Translations under genes and position numbers: made by a program
Origin: Clusia tigrina
Lineage: Eukaryota; Arthropoda; Insecta; Diptera; Clusiidae
Direction: 5' to 3'
Length of the DNA: 64,000 nt
NCBI GenBank assembly: GCA_920105625.2
Contig: OV050031.1
Coordinates: forward strand, 5,063,501-5,127,500
Notes under the pieces: generated by a model
Told to the model about the DNA's origin: nothing
Databases searched by the model: none
The model's input: only the letters and a program-made list of their open reading frames with translations
Shown: piece by piece, positions 13,094-24,506 of the stretch
How the letters are laid out: every line of letters begins with the position of its first letter
How positions within the stretch are numbered: position 1 is the first letter of the stretch

Positions 13094-13120
13094 GGCAGGT
13101 AGGAGTGGCAGCCTAGTTCG
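13094..13120 (-). mobile_element. 27-bp LINE-tail insert
   Basis: Only the last part of the tail (GGCAGGTAGGAGTGG and GCCTAGTTCG) is present. It is framed by the perfect 9-bp repeat TCAATGTTA (13085-13093 and 13121-13129). It is the smallest such insert in the window. Confidence 0.6.
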
Positions 13121-13436
13121 TCAATGTTACCCAGAATTGATTTCCAATAGACTCGCTTTTCAGGCGTGAGCTTAGAATTTCTTGTTCTGGGTGCTTGAAA
13201 AGTTTTTCAAAATGTAAAAAGCAGGCAAATCCACTTCATAAATTATGAATTAAGTCATAGCCCAGTACCACCTGCTAACTAAGAAGTGACCCTCAAAGTA
13301 TGCAACAAGAATTTTAAGTAGATATAAAAGGATTATAATTCGACCTTCTGAGAGGTTTGCTTTGATTAATTTGACGATGTTTGGTGTAAAAATCTCACAC
13401 TGATGTCTTAAAGGATCAAAAATTATGCACAAGTAG

Positions 13437-13500
13437 AAAAATGTGAAAATGTGTTGCTAGGAAAGTGTGAAAAAGTATTGCTAGGAAAGTGTCAAAAAAT
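13437..13500. repeat. 24-bp tandem repeat, three copies
   Basis: Repeats of a GTGTGAAAA..TTGCTAGGAAA type unit in noncoding DNA. Confidence 0.6.
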
Positions 13501-13986
13501 ATTGCTGCAAGGGCCAATCGATTTGCTAAATAAGACATGGGTTGGCCACCACATCACCAACTTTCCTTTATGTTAATCCGATGTTTAGCGAAATCAATTA
13601 ATCAACTTTTCTTTTTTTAAAAGCTCCGTTTTATTTGGAATATGTCCTTAGGGACTCTAAGCAACTTCAATAATATATTACAATATAAGCATGCGTAAGA
13701 AGAGTAAATGGCATCGTTTTACAAATTTCTTAAAATAACGATCAACTGTATAGCATTATGAGCTCGAGCGTATCTTCAACCGGAGATGAGAAGGAGTTGA
13801 CTTCAGATAGAAGTTACATTTCTCTTCTCAATTAGATAGATGATATCGGCATAACAGTATAGTGACAATAAAGCGAATCTGAAGTGGCGTTTGTCCATCG
13901 ATTGCCACTTGGATTAAGATCTTCTAATGATCTAATTTTAGTCTTACATGAGTTTCATAAATTTTAATGTAACTTATAAATTTAGC

Positions 13987-14065
13987 CGTGGTATTACAAT
14001 GGGCCATTATGTGTGCTCAAGTGTGCTTTTGGCAAACTGGGCGGCCACTCCAACCTAACCTAACC
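13987..14065 (+). mobile_element. 79-bp LINE-tail insert, opposite orientation
   Basis: Reads GTGGTATTACAATGGGCC at its start and ends in (AACCT)n. It is flanked by TATAAATTTAGC at 13975-13986 and 14066-14077 (12 bp, perfect). It sits exactly at the 5' end of the family-1 LINE fragment. Confidence 0.7.
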
Positions 14066-14077
14066 TATAAATTTAGC

Positions 14078-15201
14078 GGCATGCTCCGCCATTCGACTCA
14101 AGTCGAGCTCACAATGGAAAGCTGGTTCGTATGGACATGCGACCATATTAGAATCCCATACGGACATACCCAGTGATATTGAGTACCTTCCTTCATCCCT
14201 CTGTTTCGAAAGAAATTTTTCGGTGAGGATTCCATCCAGAGAGGAATAGCGAGACCAGATACTCCCATCAAGATATACACAGACGGATCAAAAATGAATA
14301 CCGATGTAGCATCAGGAGTTTATAGCAAAATTATCTCAAACTCCAAATTCATCAAACTAATGGATCACTGTAGTGTTTTTCAAGCGGAAATAACCGCCAT
14401 TCACGAAGCCTTGAATTGGCTGACGTTAAACGAGGTAGCTGTCAAGGTTATCTGTATTTTATCAGACAGCCAAGCTGCACTAAGGGCTTTGAATGCATTC
14501 CAAATAACATCAAGTAGTGTCTTAGACTGTCGCCGATCTCTGAATGAGATGGCTAAACAATTCCATATCCATCTATGCTGGGTACCAGGACATAAGGATA
14601 TACCAGGGAACTGCAGGGCTGATCAACTTGCGAGAGATGGCACTTGTATGCCAAATGTCAGTAGGCATATGGGTGTACCTCTCGCGACTTGTAAGCTTCT
14701 CATAAGGGAGACACTAATTAATTCTACCAATCAAAGGTGGATCGGTGCCACTGCCTGCGAAATCTCCACGCAAACATGGCCGAGGCTAGATCTGCGTCTA
14801 TCTCGGAATATCATTAGACTCAATAGACTACAAATAAGGACTTTAGTAGGAGTCCTCACGGGGCATTGTCTAATAGGAAATCGTGCAAGAAGAATGGGCA
14901 TGATTTCTGTCGCAGCTGCAGAAACGAGGAGGAACTGCAAACGATCCAGCATCTCTTCTGTGCATGTTCAGCTTTTGCTAGAAATAGGGAACGTTTGCTA
15001 GGATTCCACTTCTTAACAAGTATAGATGGTCCATGCCAGTCAGGTGTCAACAACCTACTTCGTTTTATAAAAGGCTCAGGTTGGTTCAATCTGGAGGGGA
15101 GAAGCGTAGCCAAGCCTCGCATCCGCGGCTCACAACGGACCTAACTGGTGGTCTCAGTGGCATCACTGGTTTATTGGTGATGTGGTTGCCCACCCTACCT
15201 A
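14078..15201 (+). pseudogene. Non-LTR retrotransposon 3' fragment, family 1 (RNase H and zinc knuckle)
   Basis: This is the 3' part of an RNase H-bearing LINE (I/R1/LOA-like group; exact clade unknown). RNase H removes RNA from the RNA:DNA hybrid during retrotransposition. The reading frame around 14225-14900 shows YTDGS (first Asp, 14282), FQAE, LSDSQAAL and NCRADQLARDG, so the D-E-D-D catalytic set is present. It continues to LTGHCLIG. A frameshift near 14895 moves the C-terminal CCHC-type knuckle (FCRSC ... QHLFCAC) into another frame at 14896-15110. The 3' end has the CCTACCTAG-type tail. The 5' part with reverse transcriptase is missing. It is a dead, 5'-truncated copy. Confidence 0.8.
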
Positions 15202-18200
15202 GATACAAATTAAAACTTACTGAAAAGATATACTTTAAACTGAAATATGTCTCATATGGTTGGGTGATTGTGTGAAAGAGTCATGAGATGCACCAAATAT
15301 TTCATCTAGATCTACTTCCTTGTGTTAAGCTCCTTCGTTTCACCATAATTCAGGACTGTAAAGTCTATGAATTTATAGCTAATGTCGTCCATATCGTATT
15401 ATATCACATCGTAAACCAGTTCCAGAAGGCAATGATGGCGTCTGTGTTGCTAGGAGATAGGCCACAGGTTAAACACCTAGTACCACTTTCTTCAGGGCAT
15501 TCTGCTAACGATTGAACCGAGGACTTATCAAGGTAGAATGCACCGATTGAGTGCACACTTTTACTTCACAGAAAGTGTAACTAAAGAGATAAAGAGGTGA
15601 TAGACTATTATCATAATTGTTAATTAAATCACGAATCCTTAAGGTAGCATTTAAGTCTAAACTATTCAAAGTAAGTCGTACCTCTGGAGGTATGCCAAGG
15701 TTTACTATTTCTTGGTGAGTTATCAAGTGGTAATAATAGGAAGTATGATCTGCTCACTGTGAAAAAGTTTCAGGATCACCGGTTTATAGTCTTTCTGAGG
15801 TGACACGAGCACCTCGTCAATGCCATGACCACTACAACTGAATTGTGGATCCAATACATTTTAAGAGAACTGCTGGGAAGACTTTTAGAAACGCAAGGAC
15901 TTGCTTAGATCTTACGATATGTGAGCATAGAGTTAGAGGTATCTGAATAAATGGAAACTTCCCTCATTAGTATCGTTATAGACATATATATTATGGCATA
16001 GAGAGTGTTGAAAATGTTTAGCTTGGTGGACGGCAGATAATTAAGATCAACTATACAACTATCTGGTCGTCCAAAACTACGAAATACAGTTCCAGCTGTT
16101 ATTTTAGAACGATCAGTATACTAATTAGTTCTTAGAAAGTATATTACTGCGTGCGAGTATTCCTATTTATGCAATCTGAAATTAATATTATAAACATATT
16201 GTATTGATTATCAGTCTTGTAGTAAGCATATGGCGGGCGGAGCAATCGCTTAATCTATAAGGTTTATTTAGGAGTGAAATATGTGTAGATGGCTACTCAT
16301 TCTGTTTAACTTACAACAAGGTGGCAAGGAGTCAAGGTGCAAAGATTATAGGTGGCAAGCAGCTTCCTTTCAGACAACCAGTCCTATGAGGATTATTTCT
16401 ATAATAAGGCCAAAGGTAGCAGTACAGGTTTGTTCACATAAACAGTGTTAGCATAGTCTTTAAAGTTCCTGAAAATATGTTATTATTATTCCCTCGGTAA
16501 ATTTATACCAGCACACTAAAGTTGCACAGGTCATGATTGTCCGCAGCACAATTCTGTAGTAACTGACTATTATTCTAAGGGTGCTATCTGAGGATATTCC
16601 ACAGATATTCATCAAAGGTGAGCGGGTTTATTTCAAGATACTGGCCTTCATTGCACTAGTTGCTAAGATGACTATTCAGTTATCCCCACACACTCCTTAA
16701 TAGGTATCCCCATATTTAGAGCAGCTTCCTTTCCACGCACGAATCATGTTTCAAGGATGCTTAAATTTGCTTAATGGAAGGTATTAAAAAAGCACATGCA
16801 CATTTTTAAAGTAAGGGGCATGTATGCAGTATCATTGGTGGCACATGTTACATTAGTAAATGAATTTTTCAATAAAGTGAAGTGGGTTTTTGCTTTTTCT
16901 GCCACGTCGCCGCACACTGCCGCATGCTGCCATCGCTATGAGCAATTTATAATACTCATCCACCCATTCCATCAACATTGCTGACATCGGCTGCTTTTTA
17001 ATCTATTGTTGAATTGTAAACCTTCGTTTTGCTGATTGTTTTTCTGCTATTTCAGACAGGCACAATGTGTGCACTTGTCGTCTGCAGTGTATTTGATAAG
17101 AGGATAGGATCCTTGCAAATATTTTCAAATACTCGCACACGACAATAGACAATTTTTGACGAAATTTTCATATTTAAGAGAATTTAAGAATTTGAATAGC
17201 AATACCAGGCAATGTCGTGTCCTCGGGCATATCAGGCATGTGTCATCAGCTGTCACTGGCAGAAGATGTGATGTCCAAAATAAAACTATTGCATGTCCAA
17301 AATAATGACTTTTTCCATTTATGAATAGCATGTTCCTTCACTATGAAATATTATTTTATTCTTATGTACGATGTTAATAAGAAAACTATATTTTTGTAAA
17401 CGCGGTACTGTCCTTGGAGCGACAGTATTCTTCCACATGCTGCGTGTGGGATTTCTGGGATACCGACACAATGGCAGAGTATTGGGTAGTTTATAAATAG
17501 TGAAGTCAGTTGAATTTTCCGCTCTATACTGAGATTGAAGCAAGCACATCCTTATTAGGTACACACTTAGCTAACTCTCCACACCGCTTCTGGGCTGTGG
17601 ATGAGCACGCTGCAAGACCTTTTTTATGTTGTTAATTAATAAAAGATGAGTTTTATTTATTTTTTTATTTATTTATATTATGTTAACTTATAATTGCAAA
17701 TTATAAACTAAAAAATGGTCCAACACTAGTATCGACGGCCTTAGGCTGTCAAGATGAATTCCTTTTTTTCAAATTGCTGCATTTAAATTTTAAAATGCAA
17801 TTTAATTAAATGCGATCTAATTAGGCACGTATTACTCCTGCTTACAGACAAGTTTTTGTTGTGTCTATAAAAAGGATAACTTCTATTTTAATTGGTTAAA
17901 TTAATATATAATCCCTCCACAGTCGAGTGGTGTCCTTTTTGTTTTTGCTTGTGTATATTTATGAGACATTAATTGATTAAGGTTGACTTACGAGAGTTTA
18001 AACAGAAAGAGTTTAGTCAGAAAAAGTTTAAACAGAAAGAGTTTAATTAGTTATTCAGCCCACACATCCATGAACTGAACACACTCAGCCCAGACAAATT
18101 AATTGGTAACTTTTGCAGCAGACTTTTTTCCAGGTATCAAGTAAGCTCATGTGTAAAGGCACTTGATTGCTGAGATAGCAACATATCATAATTCAAAGGA

Positions 18201-18820
18201 AAAATTGTTTTGTGTAAATCTGCTCTTCAAAGGCTGCGTCATAGAGGAGACGAGAACGCACAAACAACAATTGAGTTCACAGAAAGAATACCTAAAAGCA
18301 ACATTAACCAATTGGAGCAGAATAAAGTGCTCCATTCTAGCATGGCGGCAATTTATAAAATCCTTTTAAATGGGCGATGGAGTGGCTTCCTTTCTTGATC
18401 CGACTGATGATATAAGGTACAATTTTTTCTTACTCCTCGTACCTAGAATTTACATATGAATTGTTTGAATTGAGATAAATCTGAGTTGCATGGCTGGGTC
18501 TCCACAGAAGTCTGCAAAGTGTGCTGTCACTCTTGGAAATAATTCCAGTTATGCTGGCATTTCTTTCTCAGTCATATTCACTTATTCCACAATGTAGAAG
18601 TAGACCCCACTAAATCTACAATTTCTTTTGATATATATGTTAAGAAAGGAACTCATTTTCTATTGTCTGAGAAACAAGAACTCATTCCTCCATGCCCTTG
18701 CAGACATAATTCATTATGCTGTGAGATATAATAATAATAATAATAGTACATATTTCCTAATGGAAATTTTTCGGCATCTTAGCCATAGTTAGGAGAGAAG
18801 ATTATGTAGAATTTTGACAT
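15202..18820. other. No gene seen
   Basis: AT-rich noncoding DNA with a short GAGTTTAAACAGAAA repeat at 17990-18050. A SINE tail at 18660 is listed separately. Confidence 0.5.
18660..18748 (+). mobile_element. SINE 3' end
   Basis: Shares the ATAATTCATTATGCTGTG-type end and (AATA)n/(TAA)n tail with the SINE at 4112. The head is not preserved. Confidence 0.4.
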
Positions 18821-18824
18821 ATAT

Positions 18825-19505
18825 TGTTACGAAATTGCCTTTCTGACAATTCATACCAAGCTCAGTGCTTGGATTCGTATCGCTGGACTGTGTACTAAGC
18901 AACCAATTCCTTCTTCAGTTGGAACAATTGGCTTTATTTGTATTCGTCGAACTTACTATTGGCTTTAAAACTTTGCTTCAGTCAGTCAGTTGTTGCACTC
19001 CACTTTTTATTTAATCACTTCCTACTACTGTTGCTAACACGATATAGACTCTGCGACGAGCACTGCCGGTTGATAACAAGATGTCTGCTCTGCGACGATT
19101 ACTAGTTAACTGCTGTTACTAATACGATATACACTCGGCTATTCTCACTGTTTAACTGATCTTGCTAATACGCCGTTCACTCTGCTTCTGTCACTTGTTC
19201 ACCGCTTGCTCCCACTATCAGCATTCACCGTTGATCACTTTTCACTGCTCGCTGCCAATACGATGTTCACTCTATCACCATCACTTGTTAACTGCTGCTA
19301 CCACGATGTTCACTGTGCCACTTTCACTAGTTCACTCATCTTCATGTCAATGGTGTGACCGCTTATATACTTCCTGTGTACCAGAAATTCCACTAGCCTT
19401 TGAACGCAATTTTGCATGCCTTCTCGCGTGTGTATTTCAGGAGTTGAAAATGCCGCAAACCCAAAAACTATGCAACAAATCAGATGACGTGTTGATTTCC
19501 TAACA
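18825..19505. mobile_element. Solo LTR (Gypsy-like) with 4-bp target duplication
   Basis: A 681-bp block begins TGTTACGAAATTGCC and ends TTTCCTAACA, with ATAT on each side (18821-18824 and 19506-19509). TG..CA ends with short terminal TGTTA/TAACA inversion and a 4-bp duplication are typical of LTR retrotransposons. No internal gag-pol is present, so recombination between LTRs probably removed it. The inside (19020-19340) holds degenerate repeats of about 45 bp around ACGATGTTCACT. A TATA-like GCTTATATAC lies near 19360. Confidence 0.65.
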
Positions 19506-19509
19506 ATAT

Positions 19510-21907
19510 ATAAGAAAGAATGATGCTTCTGGAATAGATTGGTATACTAAATACACTTTATTGATCCAAAGTTTGCATTAGTTGCTACCGGCATTGTACC
19601 CTTACTTAAGGAAACAGAATTTACCATATAAGAAAATGCTGTTCTGTCATCTAAAAGAATCAAAGAAAAGTTATTTTCGACTTCCTTGTAAGCGTGTCTA
19701 ATGAATTATTGGAAGCATTCTTACTCATTCCAAATTTTATAATGTCCACTTTCGTTCTTACTGTGAACAATGATCATTGCTGGTGATTTTATGCATTATG
19801 TGATGAATAGTATTTTAAGCGCGATATCTAGTTATTATTATCTTTGGCTATATTGCGCTTCCACCTATTTGATGTCTTGCTTGCGAAGCTTTAATTTAAA
19901 CATCCACATTTAGTCTCTTTATGAATTATAGCATTTTATTGGGTCCTATGATCCTGATAGTTTCGGAAGCTATTTACTGGCCGCCATTTGGAGGAAACGT
20001 TTTCTGCAGACTCCAGAAACATCATAGAGAAAGTGTGCAGAGGTTTCCGGTTCATGTTTGGGCAATCCTCAGATATCCGTGGAGGAAATTTCCAGTTTTT
20101 TGAGATCATACCAGGGTGTGAAGACCATCAGGTATCCGGCGAGGATTTCGAGGACTTCCCTGTTTAATAAGAGGGCATTTTTATATACTTCTCTGCCTGG
20201 GACCAAAAATATTTGGGCCTGTCGTTGTCCTCCATTATGAATCAATTGCCCGGCAGAGATATCTGGTACATCTGATATAGTGTGGCCACATCCTTATCCA
20301 CTGCTTTATCTATTATTTAGTTGAAAATATATTTCCAGATATATTTTGATACACTCTTACTAATTGTCTTGTAGTACCATTTTTGAAAATTGCAGTCTCT
20401 GAATCTCACCAATACTAGTGAGCATTGGGATTTAAAGGAACAGGGAGTATAATGGAGTGTAATGCCTGCAAGTCTGTGATTCCGCGTTCGGTGGTACTAC
20501 TCAGAACTATTCAGAGCTTCTGTGGAATATTTCTAGAACTGTGGTTTTGTTAACTTCATTTCCATCACATAAAAAACAACTTGCTCAAGAGACCACCATC
20601 AAGCAATACTTCTTGAATAGGTCTCATTAATTGCTAATGACATGGGAATATTCATGAATCTCTTTCTACAATCTGAAATTGTGTTCTGCGGTATGCCGAC
20701 ACTGATCTACCTTTCACTTAAGACACATCGTGATATAATAATTGGGGCCGCTTGTAGAAAGTTACACCCCCCTCAAGTTGTAAACATTTGAGAAGTGCAA
20801 ATGGAGGCTTGTCAAGAGACCGCAGTCTTCTGTCAACCATCCAATACCAGCGCTTTATTCAGAGTCTACTTTTGATAGGCATATTTCAGTTCATGTTCTT
20901 GTCAAGGTCAATATGAAAGGAATTTATGTTTCTGTTAATAAGATAATTTCCCTGATATTTCCATTCTTATACCGCAGCTAACGTCATGCATGGTGCCAGC
21001 ATTAACGCGCCATTCAATTTGATCTGTCTTCGAACAACACATTTTATTCACTTGCCAAACATTTATGACAATTTAACTTCCCCCCATTCCGACTTAATAC
21101 GATTTCGATTCGAATGAAAATTTTTATTAACACTTTGCCGGCAATTTTATGGCAAATTATTTCAGTCATAAACACAAACACGGACGAACACGCACACGCA
21201 CGCTCCCTCATATGCACTCATACGCACATACGCACACTCTTACGCACGCATATTGAAATTTTCGCATCTTTTTGAATGAAGTGATTTTCTTTTATCTTTG
21301 CTCAGTTCTCTGAGAGTGTGGCTAATTGTCTGGGTACTTATTGAATGAGGTCGTGACCCAAATTTGTGTAATCTTCTTATTAAGCTGCAGATTCTTATGA
21401 ATTACCCTGGAATTTAATTTAAATGAGAATTTTGCACTTTTCACAATACAACAGTTTGGCAAAAGCAGCAAAAAATCGCAGAGGCAGCCAAGGTTAATCA
21501 CGCACTTAATAAGATGGAAAATTGTTGATAGCTGCCTTAATACGATTGCGTTACAAATTGGCATGCGTTGTTATTCTGGTATCTTTGGAAGCCATATTCT
21601 TTTACCTTTTAGCTTAATCACATCATGACGTGTGTCATCATCTGAAGGTGTGAAGTATGCGGTGGCATAATAAATATTCATATACAACATTTCTGCATAC
21701 ATAGAATATATTAATATATAATTTAGTATATTTATCAGAGGTTTGTCTAATTTATGCATGAGTGACATAAACAGTTGAACCAGTGTGAGGTGAATTCTGT
21801 GGCAAAAGTTGTGGGTTTTATATTGACCTTTTTTGTACAGTGCGTGTGAATTTGCTCCTTAGCTGAATTCCTATTTGGGAAGTGTCAACAGAATTTGGGA
21901 CACTCTT
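19510..21907. other. No gene seen
   Basis: Noncoding. A short CACGCACACGC-type run occurs at 21180-21250. No element recognised. Confidence 0.5.
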
Positions 21908-22366
21908 CCAGATTTTAATGCGTCCAAATTTTGTGCCATACTGCTTCGAAAGCAAAAGAGGAGTCATTCCTCTTTGGTAAACACTCTTTCGTTAGAAGCG
22001 AACTCTAACCTAGTATGATCTTATAGATTAATAAGTTTATTTGATACTTGGACAAGCAAGCAATTTGCCATACTACACTATTATGGAAGTATTGCAAACT
22101 GCTCACTTGTCCATGTATCGAGTAAACCCGTTAATCTATGAGATCAGGCTAGTTTAGAGTTCAGTTCTATTGAAAGAGTGTTTATCAAAGAGGAATGACT
22201 CTTATTTTGCTTTCGAAATAGCGCTTCTAACGAATTGTTTACCAAAGAAGAATGACTCTTATTTTGCTTTCGAAATAGCGCTTCCAACGAAAGAGTGTTT
22301 GCCAAAGAGGAATGACTCTTCTTTTCCTGTCGAAATAGTATGGCACAAAATTTGGACGCATTCCAG
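21908..22366. repeat. Foldback element with long inverted arms and amplified right arm
   Basis: Left arm 21908-22070 and right arm 22081-22366 are inverted copies about a centre near 22076. The inner part pairs almost throughout (GATCTTATAGATTAATAAG against its inverted match at 22124-22144). In the right arm a unit of about 60 bp (AGAGGAATGACTCTT ... CGAAATAG) is repeated three times, against once in the left arm. There is no coding capacity. It is probably a foldback or MITE-like DNA transposon remnant. Confidence 0.65.
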
Positions 22367-23394
22367 TTAAAGCTGCGAATTCTGTGACTCAAGTGGATTA
22401 GTCTACTTCACGAAGGAGATACAGGAACAACTAATATCACAATTTGAATCATTTGTGTATATTGGTATCTCCGTTTCCTTTTGAACAGATGAGCCTCTCA
22501 TAATCAACATCTCCGCTTCGGTCTTTCCTGTATATTTTCCAACACTCTTAACTCAGAAGTTTCAGTTTCTATTTTGGAGCTTCCTTGGTTCGTCCTTAAA
22601 CGATTGAAATGACAACCACAATTATACACATTGAGCATCTTTAAACAAAGTTTTTATTTCAAGTGTGGTTGGGAGCTGCATTAGCGTTCTTATGCGGATT
22701 TTCTTATCAAAATCTTTGTCTGACATCAAATTGCATTTCATTTGTAGTTGCGGCATTCTTCCTTGTCGCTGGAGTATTGGTTTACACCTAATGTCCCAAT
22801 TGTGTACGAATCTGAACTATGACTATTCCTTCAAGTGCACAATAGAATACAAAAACCGCAAAACTGTTGCTTTTTGCTTAGACAAAAGTTCTTGATACAC
22901 TAATGGACTCTCACCAGAACATCCAGCAACAGCTACCAACAGCCACCAACAGCCACCAACAGCCTCCAAATTCTCTCATGACCACTGTCACTTCATCGAA
23001 AATGTGCTCCATCATTAAAGCTGTTTTATTTCACAGTTTTTTCCCCACAAAGAATTCAAATCGATTTCAATTGCTGCATCATGGCGGCTGAGGCTTCGAG
23101 CAGGAGAGATGCTAAATTAGATTTTTGCTGTTGAGAAAGAAGCGCTGGGCATAGAAAACCTCTTTAAGCTAATGCGGTGGGATTTGGTGGGATAATTAGG
23201 AATTTCATTCAGTAGTTTTAGTTTATTCTGGAGCTGCTGGCAAATCGTCTACTAAATTAAAAACACCACTGCAAATGAAAGCTTTGTTTCAACTATCATC
23301 GTTACAACAGCAAATACTATGCTGATTGCTGTAGGATTTCAAGGACAACACTGTGATTGGATCACACAAAAACCTATGTTGTAGAAGCTATTAA

Positions 23395-23540
23395 AATAAC
23401 TTGAATATGGGGAATGTGGAGGAAAATAACTTGAATATGAGGAATGTGGAGGAAAATAGCTGGAATATGAGGAATGTGGAGGAAAATAGCTGGAATATGA
23501 GGAATGTGGAGGAAAATAACTGGAATATGAGGAATGTGGT
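23395..23540. repeat. 30-bp minisatellite, about five copies
   Basis: Unit GGAATGTGGAGGAAAATAGC plus TGGAATATGA. Thirty is divisible by 3, so a 10-residue repeat ORF appears on the minus strand; no gene is inferred. Confidence 0.75.
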
Positions 23541-23813
23541 TGAGGAGTGTACGCCGTGACATCAAAAAAGGAATTTCAGTGATAAAATATATCACAGAGT
23601 TACTCACTTTTAGTCGGACACAAGGGGCTTTCTAGTGTATTATAATATCACTTCAATACTAGAGGAGGTTGATAGAATATCGCCCTAACACTCTGTGTAT
23701 AACAGATTGGAGAAGACGCGCGCAAAGCAGAGGCGCCTGGCGAGCGCTGTTAATTTCGGCCATAACCCGATAGAGGATTGTTTCGCAGATTCTGCGATTA
23801 GGCCACGAAAGTA

Positions 23814-23893
23814 AGTAGGTAGGTAGGTAGGAGTGGCCGCCTAGTTTGCCAAAAACACATTTGAGCACACCTAATGGCCCATTGTGATACCAC
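23814..23893 (-). mobile_element. LINE-tail insert, main variant
   Basis: A (GGTA)n tail, then GTGGCCGCCTAGTTTGCC, ending ATTGTGATACCAC. It is followed 8 bp later by a second tail of another variant. Target duplications are not clear. Confidence 0.55.
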
Positions 23894-23901
23894 GGTAATA
23901 A

Positions 23902-23982
23902 AGTAGGTTAGGTTAGGTTAACGTGGCAGCCGGTCTAAGGACCAGCTCACTCAGGCAACCATTGGTCCATTGTGATACCACC
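23902..23982 (-). mobile_element. LINE-tail insert, variant C
   Basis: Starts with a GTAGGTTAGGTTAGG tail, has a different middle (GTGGCAGCCGGTCTAAGG) and ends with the same CATTGTGATACCACC. It shows that the end motif is shared between variants. Confidence 0.55.
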
Positions 23983-24254
23983 GCGCAACAACGCACCTCC
24001 AATTCACTCGTCGAACCATTTCGAAGCCCTAATTAAGTAAGTAAGTAAGATAGCATATCGCATCATTAGTTTTACTATATGTTCTGCTAAAGCACGATCC
24101 AAATCATATAGCATCAAACTGTATCTGCAGTAGTTATTGCAATTGTTAAACTGTGGATAAATATGGAACTGTATACCATCTACAACACAGTTGAATGGTG
24201 CCATGGAGTTGAAAGATACCTGCACGTTTCATTTAAGTCTTCTGCTATCCAAAT

Positions 24255-24506
24255 ACTTCAATTTGATCATCACCACTGTTTAAAGGACGAAGCATTCTTT
24301 GTTCTATTTTAAATGATGATACATAATGATTCATTCAGAAGATCAGTTAATGAACATCTCCTTCTCTAGGCCAGAACCGACACTTCAATTTGATCATCAC
24401 AACTGTTTAAACGACGAAGCAATCTTTTCTCCATACTAAATGATGATACATCATGATTCATTCAGAAGATCAATTAATAAACATCTCCTCTTCTCGGCCA
24501 TTCAGC
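24255..24506. repeat. 127-bp direct duplication
   Basis: ACTTCAATTTGATCATCAC begins at 24255 and again at 24382; the copies are about 90% alike. Noncoding. Confidence 0.7.

Noticed and set aside
14051..14065. AACCT repeats resembling the insect TTAGG telomere repeat (also 23903-23920)
   Set aside because: Only two to three units, always at the end of LINE tails, and flanked by target duplications. They are retroposon tails, and flies lack TTAGG telomeres.
19921..20240. Possible decayed transposase or retroelement coding region
   Set aside because: Overlapping short frames on both strands show no motif that I recognise and contain stops.
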